Part shown: positions 1-7,741 of the stretch, one piece after another
How positions within the stretch are numbered: the stretch's first letter is position 1
Layout of the letters: every line of letters starts with the position of its first letter
Assembly: GCA_038757945.1 (NCBI GenBank)
Contig: JBCDGJ010000091.1
Location: forward strand, 1-19,512
Origin: CALHVX01 sp038757945
Lineage (GTDB): Bacteria > Pseudomonadota > Gammaproteobacteria > Pseudomonadales > Azotimanducaceae
Direction of reading: 5' to 3'
Length of the DNA: 19,512 nucleotides
Notes under the pieces: generated by a model
Told to the model about the DNA's origin: nothing
Databases searched by the model: none
The model's input: the letters and a program-made list of their open reading frames with translations, nothing else
Program-made: the position numbers and the translations under genes

Positions 1-30
1 CAGCCCCCTGGAAATGTAAGGAGAACGGAC

Positions 31-585
31 ATGACCAACCAAACCCTTTCGAAACTGTTTCTCCCGGTACTGCTGACGCTGCTGGCGGCCTGTGAGACGA
101 CGCCGGTTGCGGACGTCTGCAACGGCTCGCTCGGTCGTGATCTCGACCAGGCGGTGAGCGAAGTCGAGGCGCGCCTGGCGAGCGGGTGCGAGTACCACTT
201 CGATCGCTACTTCACGGAGCTGCTCGCCATCGCAGAAAACGATCCGAGCCCGGACAACCGTAAGGTCTTCAGCGATCACCTGGTCGCCGCAAAAAACCTC
301 GGCGTCATCAGCCAGCGTCAGGCGCGGGAACGCTACAACCGCTACTTCAATGTCAAGTTCGTATCGCTGACGGGTGACTACAACACCTGTTCGCAGGCCT
401 GCCCCGACCGTCGAGCCGTGCTGTCGCGCATGAAGCTCGAGCTCGCCGACAAGGAGCTGGGCCTGCTGCGGATCAGCAACGATCAGCCGGCTTACTACCG
501 CGCAGACGTGCTGCTCAAGGAAGCGGACCTGGTGCTTGAAGCCACCTGCCGCGCCTGCGAGGCGCCGGCGGTCGGAGCCCGGTAA
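31..585 (+). CDS. Small predicted outer-membrane lipoprotein, first gene of envelope operon
   Basis: A 184-residue protein with a lipoprotein signal peptide: short polar N-terminus, hydrophobic core at about residues 9-19, and a lipobox LLAAC with the lipidated cysteine at residue 21. Residues following Cys21 (ETT) contain no inner-membrane retention Asp at +2, so outer-membrane sorting is likely. The mature part is mostly helical and charged, with six further cysteines, including pairs such as CSQAC and CRAC, that could form disulfides in the periplasm. A clear Shine-Dalgarno AAGGAG at 18-23 sets the ATG start. The stop codon overlaps the next start in a TAATG, so translation is coupled to the ExbB-like gene. 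I recognise no named family; its role is inferred only from its place at the head of the operon, where it could anchor the complex to the outer membrane. Confidence 0.8.
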   Translation: MTNQTLSKLFLPVLLTLLAACETTPVADVCNGSLGRDLDQAVSEVEARLASGCEYHFDRYFTELLAIAENDPSPDNRKVFSDHLVAAKNLGVISQRQARERYNRYFNVKFVSLTGDYNTCSQACPDRRAVLSRMKLELADKELGLLRISNDQPAYYRADVLLKEADLVLEATCRACEAPAVGAR

Positions 586-1214
586 TGGCGCGCGCCTGGG
601 AGTTTCCGGCCGGGCTGGTCCTGGGCGCTGCGATTACCGCCGTCGCGCTGGTGACGGGGAACCTGTCAGCGCCGGCGCGGATCGACCTTCCCGCTTACGG
701 TGATAGCGGGGCTGCGGGCCTGGTGCAGTGGATTGCCCTGAACCTCGGGCACTCGGTGTGGCTGTTTGCGTTGGTGCTGGTGCTGTACGTCATGAATCTC
801 GAGCGGCTGAGTAGCTCCCTCGAAACGCATCCAGAAGCCTCCGAGGTTGTCGAGCTCGATCAGCTCAGCGATGTCTGGATCAATCTGTTCATCGGTATCG
901 GCGTGATCTGGACAGCGGTCGGCATGCGGGCCGCGCTGCAGGCTGCGCTCGGCGACTCCTCGAGCGGCGACAGCCCCGAGATGGTGCTCCGGAATCTGGT
1001 TGACGGCGGGATACTGCTAGCGCTGACGACCACTATCGTCGGTGCCGTCGGTGGTTACCTGATGCGGTTGATCAAGACGCTGCGCGTCGGCGCTCGGCTG
1101 GCCGCGGTGTACGAGGCGCAGCAGGCACGCCAGCTGGACGCGTTGATCAATGCGACACAACGCATCGAGCAACGGTTGCCCGTGCAGGAGCAGGATCATG
1201 CGGTCCCGGGTTAG
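585..1214 (+). CDS. ExbB/TolQ/MotA-like inner-membrane proton-channel subunit
   Basis: A 209-residue membrane protein with four predicted transmembrane segments at about 9-24, 46-70, 99-119 and 140-163, followed by a Gln/Arg-rich, probably coiled-coil tail (170-199). The last two helices resemble the signature pair of the MotA/TolQ/ExbB fold: a Gly-rich helix with a Thr (IWTAVG, Thr110) and a second with ALTTTIVG (Thr148-150), the positions where TolQ/ExbB carry pore threonines. In those families five such subunits surround a dimer of an ExbD/TolR-type protein and convert proton flow into motion in the periplasm. The gene immediately downstream encodes a protein with the matching single helix and an Asp at its entrance, which supports the call. 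The family assignment is by motif and context only; a generic four-helix protein is the alternative. It overlaps the upstream stop by 1 nt and the downstream gene by 17 nt. Confidence 0.65.
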   Translation: MARAWEFPAGLVLGAAITAVALVTGNLSAPARIDLPAYGDSGAAGLVQWIALNLGHSVWLFALVLVLYVMNLERLSSSLETHPEASEVVELDQLSDVWINLFIGIGVIWTAVGMRAALQAALGDSSSGDSPEMVLRNLVDGGILLALTTTIVGAVGGYLMRLIKTLRVGARLAAVYEAQQARQLDALINATQRIEQRLPVQEQDHAVPG

Positions 1215-2049
1215 CACCACCATGGATTCGGACGCGCTGCAGGCGGATGTCATGCGGTTCATGGCGATCATCGCTTTCTGTCTGGTCGCCGTGCTTGCGC
1301 TGGTGCGCCAGATTGAACCGGTGGCGCCGGATGAGCCGCAGCGTTCGGCGGAGAGCACGGTGGCGAGTCCGACACCCGAGCCCAAGCTGCAGCCGGAGCC
1401 GGTTGTCGAGCGGATTATCCAACCGGTGGTTGAACCGGTTCCGGAGCCTGCGCCGATCCCCGTAGCCGCACCCGTGGTGCCCGTTCCGGAACCGCCTGAG
1501 CCGCGCCCGAGCGCAGTGGTGCAAGGGCCCGCTGCGCTGCGGCAGCCCGTCACCGAGGTCGAGGTCGCCCCCCCGGTGCGCGAGCCTGAACCGACGCTCG
1601 CAGCGCCGGTCGCCGCACCGATTGAAGACCCGGCACCCGCGGCTGCGCAGATCGACGCCGAAGCGCTTGCTCCGTCGCCAATCGATAGCCGCAGCGATGA
1701 GGGGCTGACGCTGCGCTTTGCAACCGATCAGGACTTTCTGCGCCTGGTCGCCAAAGGCGATATACGGGTGTTCCTGTTTGGTGCCGACAGCACCTACCGG
1801 CTGCGGCCGGACTACCGCTTTGCGCCCGCGACGACGCCGCGGCAGTTATTCGAAGTGATGCCGGAGACCGTGCCTGCACAGATTCGCGGGCGCGCCACGC
1901 AGTTGCGGGACGCCTCCGCCCTGCGCTACGGGCTGCAGTTTCCGGACCGTATCGAGCGGCAGCTCGATGACTACCTGGCGCGCGTCGACAGCGGCGCTTT
2001 GCTGATTGATCGTTATGGACGGGTAAGCCATGTACCGAGTACGCAGTAA
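1198..2049 (+). CDS. ExbD/TolR-like anchored protein with TonB-like Pro/Glu linker
   Basis: I start the protein (283 residues) at the ATG preceded by GGAGCAGGATC rather than at an in-frame ATG 48 nt earlier. It has a short cytoplasmic N-terminus, one transmembrane helix at about 20-36, a long linker at about 40-170 dominated by Pro, Glu, Val and Ala with PEP/EPVPEP-type repeats, and a C-terminal globular domain (about 175-283). Asp17 sits just before the helix (QADVMRF), where ExbD, TolR and MotB keep the proton-accepting aspartate. The rigid Pro/Glu linker is the kind TonB uses to cross the periplasm. The order ExbB-like then ExbD-like, with a 17-nt overlap, fits a motor-stator pair. The C-terminal domain is not one I recognise and lacks an obvious TonB or OmpA fold, so the cargo or partner is unknown. 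The next gene starts within its last 20 nt. Confidence 0.65.
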   Translation: MRSRVSTTMDSDALQADVMRFMAIIAFCLVAVLALVRQIEPVAPDEPQRSAESTVASPTPEPKLQPEPVVERIIQPVVEPVPEPAPIPVAAPVVPVPEPPEPRPSAVVQGPAALRQPVTEVEVAPPVREPEPTLAAPVAAPIEDPAPAAAQIDAEALAPSPIDSRSDEGLTLRFATDQDFLRLVAKGDIRVFLFGADSTYRLRPDYRFAPATTPRQLFEVMPETVPAQIRGRATQLRDASALRYGLQFPDRIERQLDDYLARVDSGALLIDRYGRVSHVPSTQ

Positions 2050-3445
2050 GTTCAAGTGCAGCATTGGTGTTCTGACGGCGCTGCTGCTGTTGCCGGCCAT
2101 CGCGATCGCTGACCTGCTGGACGGGGAGCTTGGACTGTGGCTGACGGATCGTGTTGCACCGAAGCTGATTCGGCACGTCGGGCAGCATCCGCGATTTGCC
2201 GGTGCCACGCTCGAGCTTGTGGCGCTCGACGATCAGCGGCCAACCGCAAAGTCGAATGAGTTGGTTGGCGCCATCGCCGAGTATCTGCAGCATCGGCTGC
2301 TGGAGCAGAGCCAGGCGCGTATTGCCTGGACCGGCACCGCAGATGCCTGTCGCCGATTGCCGACGGCAACCCTGCTGCTCGGCATCGAGGTTACCGGCAG
2401 CGGCGGCCGCTACCGGGTCAGCGTCCGCGGTCTCGATCCCGAGGAAGGCGTGTGGCTGCCGGGGGTGAGCTTTCGCTGGCAGGGCCCCCTGGGCAGCGCG
2501 GAGCGCCGCGCGCTGCGCCAGACAGTTGCCCAGGGTCCACGAGGCACGCGCGCCCGCCCTTTTGCTGCCGATGATCGCGCTGCGATTGCCGATGCGCTGG
2601 TCGCGCAGCTGGAATGCCTGCGCGGCTTCACGCTCGATGGTTCCGTTGCCTTTGCGGCCGGCGCTGCGGATGCGGGTGCATCAGCCTCAGCGGCGAGCCC
2701 GCGCCTGCGCGCGATGCTTGAGTCGCGGCTGCGGCGGGTACCAATGCTCACGCTTGCCGGGCAAGCCGACGATGCCGACTGGCTGTTGAAGCTTCAGACC
2801 GGAGCCGAGACGCCCGGTGCTGCCGAGCTGGTGCTCGTGGCCAGCACCGACACCGCGCAGCAGCGTCTGGCATCCACTTTCGTAGTGACGCCGGCCGCGC
2901 CGCGCGGCTTGGAGCCCGACACTGCGCCCGCCACCCAGCCCGCTGTTGCGCGTGACGAGCGGCCCGACACAGCTGCATTCGAGCCGCAATCGCTGCTGTC
3001 GGATCTGTCCAGGCACCCGGGGAACGAGTGTCCGAAGACCGTGCGACCCGCTCGCAACGAGTATTGTGTCGCCGTTGATCTGGCCCTCGAGGAGGACGGT
3101 TACCTGTTCAGCTTCCGGACCGAGAACGGGCGCGTGATCTCCAACCACTGCGGTCGCGCCGCGGAGCACAGCGCTCCCGGTCGCCGCCGGTTCCGGCTGG
3201 TGCTCGATCGCGAGTCGACGGTCACTTTCTATGCGTTGGCAACACGTGACGTACGAACCGCTGAGGCCCTGAGGCGGCTGTTCAACGAGCGCGGTTCCGG
3301 TTGTGGCAGATCGCGCACCTTTGATCGCGCGCAGTGGCTGACCCGCCTTGACCGCATCGTCGGCACTACCGCTGCGGTGGACTGGCGTGCGCTCGAGCTG
3401 CCGGAGAGCGGTGCCGAACTGCTGGCTACCCGCGAAGGAGGTTGA
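2030..3445 (+). CDS. Exported two-domain protein (FlgO/LpoB-like N-terminus, DUF4384-like C-terminus)
   Basis: A 471-residue protein with a Sec signal peptide (hydrophobic core about 12-26, likely cleaved after AIA at 27). Residues about 30-200 contain an LVALDDQ... SNELVGAIAEYL pattern followed by a segment ending RIAW, which recalls periplasmic activator domains of the FlgO/CsgG/LpoB type that act on envelope machinery. A low-complexity Ala-rich region (about 205-225) and a second alpha/beta segment follow. Residues about 335-425 begin CPKTVRPARNEYC and continue with EEDGYLFSF, resembling DUF4384, a beta-sandwich often fused to signalling or protease domains. Both assignments come from pattern memory and are tentative. 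The start overlaps the upstream gene by 20 nt, and the stop lies 1 nt before the next start, so it belongs to the operon. A periplasmic regulatory or adaptor role is inferred. Confidence 0.6.
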   Translation: MYRVRSKFKCSIGVLTALLLLPAIAIADLLDGELGLWLTDRVAPKLIRHVGQHPRFAGATLELVALDDQRPTAKSNELVGAIAEYLQHRLLEQSQARIAWTGTADACRRLPTATLLLGIEVTGSGGRYRVSVRGLDPEEGVWLPGVSFRWQGPLGSAERRALRQTVAQGPRGTRARPFAADDRAAIADALVAQLECLRGFTLDGSVAFAAGAADAGASASAASPRLRAMLESRLRRVPMLTLAGQADDADWLLKLQTGAETPGAAELVLVASTDTAQQRLASTFVVTPAAPRGLEPDTAPATQPAVARDERPDTAAFEPQSLLSDLSRHPGNECPKTVRPARNEYCVAVDLALEEDGYLFSFRTENGRVISNHCGRAAEHSAPGRRRFRLVLDRESTVTFYALATRDVRTAEALRRLFNERGSGCGRSRTFDRAQWLTRLDRIVGTTAAVDWRALELPESGAELLATREGG

Positions 3446-3446
3446 G

Positions 3447-4112
3447 ATGCGCTTTGTTTTAGGACTCATCGTCGGCGTTGCGGTCGTCCTGATCGTGGCC
3501 ACGCTGCTCGCGCCGGCAACGGCTGAGGTCGCCGCATCCGCCGAGGCTACCGCGGCAGCAGCGGTTGTCGGTGGCGTCGCTGCTACGTCCGCTGCGGAGG
3601 ACGCCGCGGAGCCTGAGACTGCCGTTCCGGATGTGGTTGCTACCGAAGCCGAGTTGCAGTCCGCTGATGCGGCTCCCACGCCAACCGGGCTTAGTGCAAG
3701 CGTCACTGCAGCTGAGCCGCCGGTCGCGGTCGGCGAGTCGGGATTGATGGTGGAAGCCACAGTGCCGGATGCGGTGACTGACGCTGTCGTGCCGGCAGCT
3801 CCGCCGTCGGTTGCCGAAGCGTCGCTGGAGGTTGCGGCGCCGGAACCCGCATCGGCCGTTGCCGGGGACAACGGGCGGCTGGTCGACGGCGATCCTGAAG
3901 CAGGCGGCGGTCAGCTGTCGGTCTGGCGACCGTTTCATAGCGAGGCATCGGCCGAGGGCTTTGCCCGTCGTCTGAGCAGTCAGCTTGGCTACCCCTTTAC
4001 CGTGCAGCGTGTTGCAGCCGCCGAGTACCACGTGGTCTTCGACTATGCCGACGGCAGCGAACGGGAGCTGCTCTCCCGACAGATTGCTGCGCTGACAGGG
4101 AGGCAGCCATGA
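3447..4112 (+). CDS. Membrane-anchored SPOR-like domain protein
   Basis: The start is the ATG just after GAAGGAGG (Shine-Dalgarno at 3434-3441), one base past the upstream stop; the longer in-frame reading from 3348 is rejected. The 221-residue product has an N-terminal transmembrane helix (about 3-22), a very long Ala/Val/Pro/Glu linker (about 25-150), and a C-terminal domain of about 65 residues. In that domain VWRPFHSEASAEGFARRL and YHVVFDYADG follow the SPOR pattern: beta strand, helix with small residues, then a strand carrying aromatic residues. SPOR domains bind glycan strands stripped of stem peptides, at septa or where lytic enzymes act. The next gene is a lytic transglycosylase, overlapping by ATGA, which fits. 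The domain is shorter and more divergent than FtsN or DamX, so I call it SPOR-like. Confidence 0.65.
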   Translation: MRFVLGLIVGVAVVLIVATLLAPATAEVAASAEATAAAAVVGGVAATSAAEDAAEPETAVPDVVATEAELQSADAAPTPTGLSASVTAAEPPVAVGESGLMVEATVPDAVTDAVVPAAPPSVAEASLEVAAPEPASAVAGDNGRLVDGDPEAGGGQLSVWRPFHSEASAEGFARRLSSQLGYPFTVQRVAAAEYHVVFDYADGSERELLSRQIAALTGRQP

Positions 4113-4816
4113 AGCGGATACAGGGCCTGGTGCTGTTGCTCCTGAGCGGAGTGGTCCTGACCGCTACGGCCAGCGTGCCGTACCGCAACTGCTTCGAGCG
4201 CTCGGCCAACGACTATGACCTCGGCGTGGATCTGCTGATGGCGGTCAGCGCCGTGGAGAGCAATTGGAAGGTCAACGCGCGGTCTCATGCGAACGCCCAT
4301 GGGCTGATGCAGATTCAATGGCCGGGCACCGCGCGGCACCTTGGTGTCCGTCGGGTGTCCGAGCTCTACAAGCCCTGCACCAATATTGCGCTTGGCGCGC
4401 GCTACCTGCGCGAGCTGCTGGATCGCTTCGACAACGATGAAGCGCGTGCCCTCGCTGCTTACAACTACGGCCCCGGGCGCATCGAACGCGCGAAGACGCT
4501 GCCGAACGGCGCGCAGCGCTACGTAGCGCGCGTCGTCCGCAAACGTGCACAGCTGACCAGCAACGGAACCGTGGTCGACAGTCGGGACCGGCGCCGTCCA
4601 GATGCCCGCTCGATACCTGCACCGACGGTCATGACCGTGCGCTCCCGCGGTGCCGCGCGGCGCTACCTTCGGGTGCTGGAGCGGCGCGTTCGTGGTGCGG
4701 ACTTCAGCTACCGTCGGCTTCCCGACGGGCGCCACGGTATTCAGATGTTGCCGCGAGCCGCGGGCTTGAGCGATCAGGACCGGCTGATCCTGAAAACCAT
4801 GGGGTGGGAAGCATGA
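4109..4816 (+). CDS. SLT-type lytic transglycosylase
   Basis: A 235-residue exported enzyme predicted to cleave the MurNAc-GlcNAc bond of peptidoglycan, leaving 1,6-anhydroMurNAc. A signal peptide covers about 1-22. The goose-lysozyme-like SLT core runs about 34-145: AVESNW with catalytic Glu50, GLMQI at 65-69, the NIALGARYL helix at 92-100, and AAYNYGPGR at about 116-124. Two cysteines (28 and 90) flank the core and may form a disulfide. About 60 C-terminal residues (170-235) form a small extra domain, RYLRVLERRVR... HGIQMLP, with no family I can name. It overlaps the SPOR-like gene by 4 nt (ATGA) and the following gene by 4 nt. The enzyme class is secure; the specific subfamily is not. Confidence 0.9.
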   Translation: MKRIQGLVLLLLSGVVLTATASVPYRNCFERSANDYDLGVDLLMAVSAVESNWKVNARSHANAHGLMQIQWPGTARHLGVRRVSELYKPCTNIALGARYLRELLDRFDNDEARALAAYNYGPGRIERAKTLPNGAQRYVARVVRKRAQLTSNGTVVDSRDRRRPDARSIPAPTVMTVRSRGAARRYLRVLERRVRGADFSYRRLPDGRHGIQMLPRAAGLSDQDRLILKTMGWEA

Positions 4817-5223
4817 CGATCCATAGCGTACGAGCAACACACGGGTTCCGCGCTGGCATTGCGTCCGGCGCTCTGTTGCGTGCAGGCCTTGCGCTCCTGT
4901 TGCTTCTGCTGGCTGGTGCCCTCCGCGCCGAGACGGTTGTGTATGGCCGCGTAGTGGCCGTCGAGCCGGTGCACGAGCCCGTGAGCGCCAGGTCGACTGC
5001 GGCCGACTCTGGCTGCGCGGTCACCGCCCCGGCCCATGAGGCCGGGTTGCTGGCGCGGCTGCGCTGGGATCTCGAGCAGCGCGCCATTGAGCGTTCCCGC
5101 TGCCGGGCGCTCACCAAGCCTGCCAGCTTCATGGTGACCTATCGCTGGAACGGCCAGCTCTTTACCCAGGAGCTGCCGTTCGATCCCGGCGAGCGAATTG
5201 CCCTGCGATTGGACGTGCGCTGA
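4813..5223 (+). CDS. Small exported protein, last gene of envelope operon
   Basis: I choose the ATG that overlaps the transglycosylase stop in ATGA; a GTG 9 nt earlier is possible. The 136-residue product has a long N-region and a Leu-rich signal sequence (about 23-38) ending ALRAE. The mature protein opens with TVVYGRVVAVEPV and ends LPFDPGERIALRLDVR. This resembles the two ends of SlyB/Pcp-type surface-antigen proteins, but the glycine-zipper segment that normally lies between them is absent and is replaced by an Arg-rich helical stretch with two Cys. The similarity is weak and no function is claimed. It ends the run of overlapping genes; the next gene begins 28 nt on. Confidence 0.65.
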   Translation: MTIHSVRATHGFRAGIASGALLRAGLALLLLLLAGALRAETVVYGRVVAVEPVHEPVSARSTAADSGCAVTAPAHEAGLLARLRWDLEQRAIERSRCRALTKPASFMVTYRWNGQLFTQELPFDPGERIALRLDVR

Positions 5224-5250
5224 CCGGCTGACTTAGGCTCTGGGCCTTGG

Positions 5251-6369
5251 ATGGATGCGGCCCGCCCTATGTATCTGGTAACCAACCGCGCGCTCGACTC
5301 AAGCCGCCGTGGTCTCAATAAGTTTTTGAGCACCTCCGGGCAGGAAGGTGCACTCAATCTGCGGATCGTCGAGATAGCAGGAACCCGGCGTAATCCCACC
5401 GTTGCCGTACTCGACGACCAGCTGTCCGCGGCGGCGGTGCGTCGGCTGAATCGCCAGCACGATCTCAACCTCGATCCGGAGGTGCCGCAGTATCAGAGCG
5501 TGGCCGTTGCCTGCGAGCTGTTCGCGCGCGCCCGGGCGGAACGGAAGCACATCCTGTTCTACGTCCACGGTTACAACAACGACGTCAGCGCGGTCGTCGA
5601 CGCAGCGCGGGAGCTCGAGGCGAATTACCCGGAACTCATCGTCGTACCGTTCAGCTGGCCGGCCAAGGGTGGGGGCAGCCTCAGTGGCACCGCCAACTAT
5701 CTCGACGACAAGCGCGATGCGCGCGCTTCCTCAGGCGCGCTGGATCGGGTGTTCGGCATTGTCCGGCGCCTCCACCTGCTGCTGACCGAGGCCGAGAGCC
5801 GTCGGCTGTGGACGCGCACGCTCGAGAAGTACCCGGATAACCCTGAGCGGGCCCGGGAGCACTATGTGGCGCTGCAGTCCCGCGTCTGTCGGGTCACGTT
5901 GAACCTGCTGTGCCACTCCATGGGCAACTACGTGCTCAAGTACGCGGCCATTCCCAGCGAAACCAATATCCGCAGGCCGGTGTTCGACAACGTCTGCCTG
6001 GTCGCGGCGGACTGCAACAACCACGATCACGTGCCCTGGCTCGGTGAGATCGACTGCCGCGGCGGCGTCTACGTGGTCATCAACGAAGACGACTACGCGC
6101 TCCGCTGGTCACGGATCAAGCCCGGTGAGGAACAGCAGCGGCGTCTTGGCCACTACCTCAAGAATCTGGCAGCCCCGAACGCGATCTACGTCGATCTGAC
6201 CCGCGCGCCGGGCGTGGGCGAGTCGCACGGTTACTTCAAGGGTGAGGTGATCCGGAACAGTGCCAAGCTGCGACGCTTCTTCAACCGGCTTTTTACCGGC
6301 GAGCATCCGGAACGCTACGTTTCTCAGCTCAAGTTCGATGCGGGCAGCAACGCGTACCGGTTAAAGTAG
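5251..6369 (+). CDS. Alpha/beta hydrolase, DUF900-like
   Basis: A 372-residue protein (366 if the ATG at 5269 is used; neither start has a strong ribosome site). It has an alpha/beta-hydrolase core with an oxyanion-hole motif FYVHGYNN (residues 104-110), a strand-turn VVPFSWPAKG, and a nucleophile elbow LLCHSMGNY with Ser223. The usual GxSxG is CHSMG here, as in the DUF900 family of predicted serine esterases. Asp254 or Asp281 and His326 (GESHGYF) are candidates for the rest of the triad. There is no signal peptide, so it is likely cytoplasmic. Substrates of DUF900 proteins are not well defined. It lies 28 nt after the envelope operon and 28 nt before an acyltransferase, so co-transcription with either is possible. 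Confidence 0.8.
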   Translation: MDAARPMYLVTNRALDSSRRGLNKFLSTSGQEGALNLRIVEIAGTRRNPTVAVLDDQLSAAAVRRLNRQHDLNLDPEVPQYQSVAVACELFARARAERKHILFYVHGYNNDVSAVVDAARELEANYPELIVVPFSWPAKGGGSLSGTANYLDDKRDARASSGALDRVFGIVRRLHLLLTEAESRRLWTRTLEKYPDNPERAREHYVALQSRVCRVTLNLLCHSMGNYVLKYAAIPSETNIRRPVFDNVCLVAADCNNHDHVPWLGEIDCRGGVYVVINEDDYALRWSRIKPGEEQQRRLGHYLKNLAAPNAIYVDLTRAPGVGESHGYFKGEVIRNSAKLRRFFNRLFTGEHPERYVSQLKFDAGSNAYRLK

Positions 6370-6397
6370 GGAGTGACCCGGTGGGAGCAGCACGACG

Positions 6398-7237
6398 ATG
6401 AATGAGGTCAGCTTCGTTGGCGACCTCTCCGATCGGGGTCCGACCCGGGTGCGCGTATCACGCTGGCGCCAGTGCGTGGCGATCCCCGCCTTATTGGCCT
6501 GGCTGGTTGTGATACCACCGGCCTTTCTGCTTGCGCGGTTGCTCGGCCGGCGACCGGCGGAAGCCATGGCGTTGCGCTTTCATCGCGGTGTGTGCCGAAT
6601 CTTCAACCTGAAGATCCGGGTCGAGGGCACGCCCTCTGAGGATCGACCGACGCTGTTCGTTGCTAACCATGCAAGCTATATCGATGTGTTCGTGCTTGGT
6701 TCGCTCGTGCCAGGCGTGTTTGTGGCCAAGGCGGATGTCGCGCAGTGGCCGGTCTTCGGCAAGCTTGCGGCGCTGCAGAACACGGTGTTCATCGAGCGTA
6801 ATCCGCGCCGCACTGCAGCACAGATACCGCTGCTGAAGGCGCGGCTCGCAGGCGCTGAAAACCTGTTCATCTTCCCCGAGGGTACGAGCACGGATGGCAC
6901 TCGCGTGCGGCCGTTCCGGCCCAGCCTGCTGGCCGCGGCTCTCGATCCAACGGTTGCCGTGCAACCCGTTACCATCGCCTACCGTCGCTACGAGGGTCAG
7001 CCGATGCTGCCCGCGGACCGCGACTTTTATGCCTGGTATCTGCCGATGACCTTTGTCCCGCACTTTCTCAACGTCATGGGGCTCGGGGTGGCTGAGGTGA
7101 CGGTGCGCTTTCATCCGCTGGTTGAAGGTGAATCCGATCGCAAGCTGCTGGCGCAGCGCTGCTATGCGAGCGTCGCTGGCGCCCTGAGTGAGCTCGTGCC
7201 GTCAGCGGCTGCCGGGCAGCCGACGGACCGCCAGTGA
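6398..7237 (+). CDS. PlsC/OlsA-type lysolipid acyltransferase
   Basis: A 279-residue 1-acylglycerol-3-phosphate acyltransferase family member that would move a fatty acyl group from ACP or CoA to a lyso-lipid hydroxyl at the inner membrane. An N-terminal hydrophobic helix lies at about 28-48. The catalytic NHxxxxD block is NHASYID (His91, Asp96), followed by KADVAQWPVFG (block II) and the FPEGT block at 159-163 with downstream RPFRPSL. Length and block order match PlsC and OlsA enzymes. An OlsB-type N-acyltransferase sits about 3 kb downstream, so acylation of lyso-ornithine lipid (OlsA role) is a real alternative to phosphatidic acid synthesis. Motifs alone cannot separate the two. A GGGAGCAG about 13 nt upstream may serve as ribosome site. 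Its TGA overlaps the next gene's GTG (GTGA). Confidence 0.85.
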   Translation: MNEVSFVGDLSDRGPTRVRVSRWRQCVAIPALLAWLVVIPPAFLLARLLGRRPAEAMALRFHRGVCRIFNLKIRVEGTPSEDRPTLFVANHASYIDVFVLGSLVPGVFVAKADVAQWPVFGKLAALQNTVFIERNPRRTAAQIPLLKARLAGAENLFIFPEGTSTDGTRVRPFRPSLLAAALDPTVAVQPVTIAYRRYEGQPMLPADRDFYAWYLPMTFVPHFLNVMGLGVAEVTVRFHPLVEGESDRKLLAQRCYASVAGALSELVPSAAAGQPTDRQ

Positions 7238-7641
7238 CGCCGGGTCCGGCGGAGGCTCCCGACGACCGCTCGGCCTGGTGGCGAAGCCTCGGCGCAGCGG
7301 TTGCGGGCTTTCTGGTCTACGGCGGTTGGGCGTACTACGTCAACGCAGACCATGGTCAGAGTATCGGCATGCGCTCAGGGCTGCTACAGGGCAGCTACAG
7401 CTTCGTGTTGACGCTCGTGACCACGCTGCTGATGGAACGCTTGTACCGGACCTTCGCCGCTGGCCAGCACCCGGTCGTGCTGACGGTGATCGTGACCGGT
7501 GTGCTGCTGTTTACGATTCCTTGTGTGATACACGGCCTCGCCGGCACGCCGGAAATACTCATGACCGTGCTGCCGGGCTTTCTGATCGGCATGGTCTATA
7601 CCACGGTGTATACGATGTCCCTGAGCCGGCTGCTGAGCTAG
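7234..7641 (+). CDS. Conserved-looking four-helix membrane protein
   Basis: A 135-residue integral membrane protein with predicted helices at about 17-37, 51-69, 80-100 and 107-128, and little outside the membrane beyond an acidic/Pro N-terminus. The GTG start overlaps the acyltransferase stop (GTGA), so the two are translationally coupled. Polar residues within the helices (YYVNADHG, QGSYSF, PCVIHG) suggest more than a spacer role, but I recognise no family. Coupling to the acyltransferase suggests a role in lipid handling or transport; this is inference only. Confidence 0.75.
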   Translation: MTPGPAEAPDDRSAWWRSLGAAVAGFLVYGGWAYYVNADHGQSIGMRSGLLQGSYSFVLTLVTTLLMERLYRTFAAGQHPVVLTVIVTGVLLFTIPCVIHGLAGTPEILMTVLPGFLIGMVYTTVYTMSLSRLLS

Positions 7642-7741
7642 GGGCACGGCTGTCCCGCTTGCTACCCCGCTCCCTCTCCGCCACCGTACCGGTGCAGGCG
7701 CCGCGCCCGCTGAGCTGCCAGGAACTGCGGTTCAGAGCACC

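Noticed and set aside
3348..3446. Longer N-terminus for the SPOR-like protein
   Set aside because: It would run deep into the upstream gene, while ATG 3447 has a strong ribosome site and begins directly with a membrane anchor.
2687..3871. Minus-strand 394-codon open frame
   Set aside because: It lies opposite the two-domain exported and SPOR-like genes; the product is Ala/Ser/Thr-rich low-complexity text with no domain, typical of antisense frames in GC-rich DNA.
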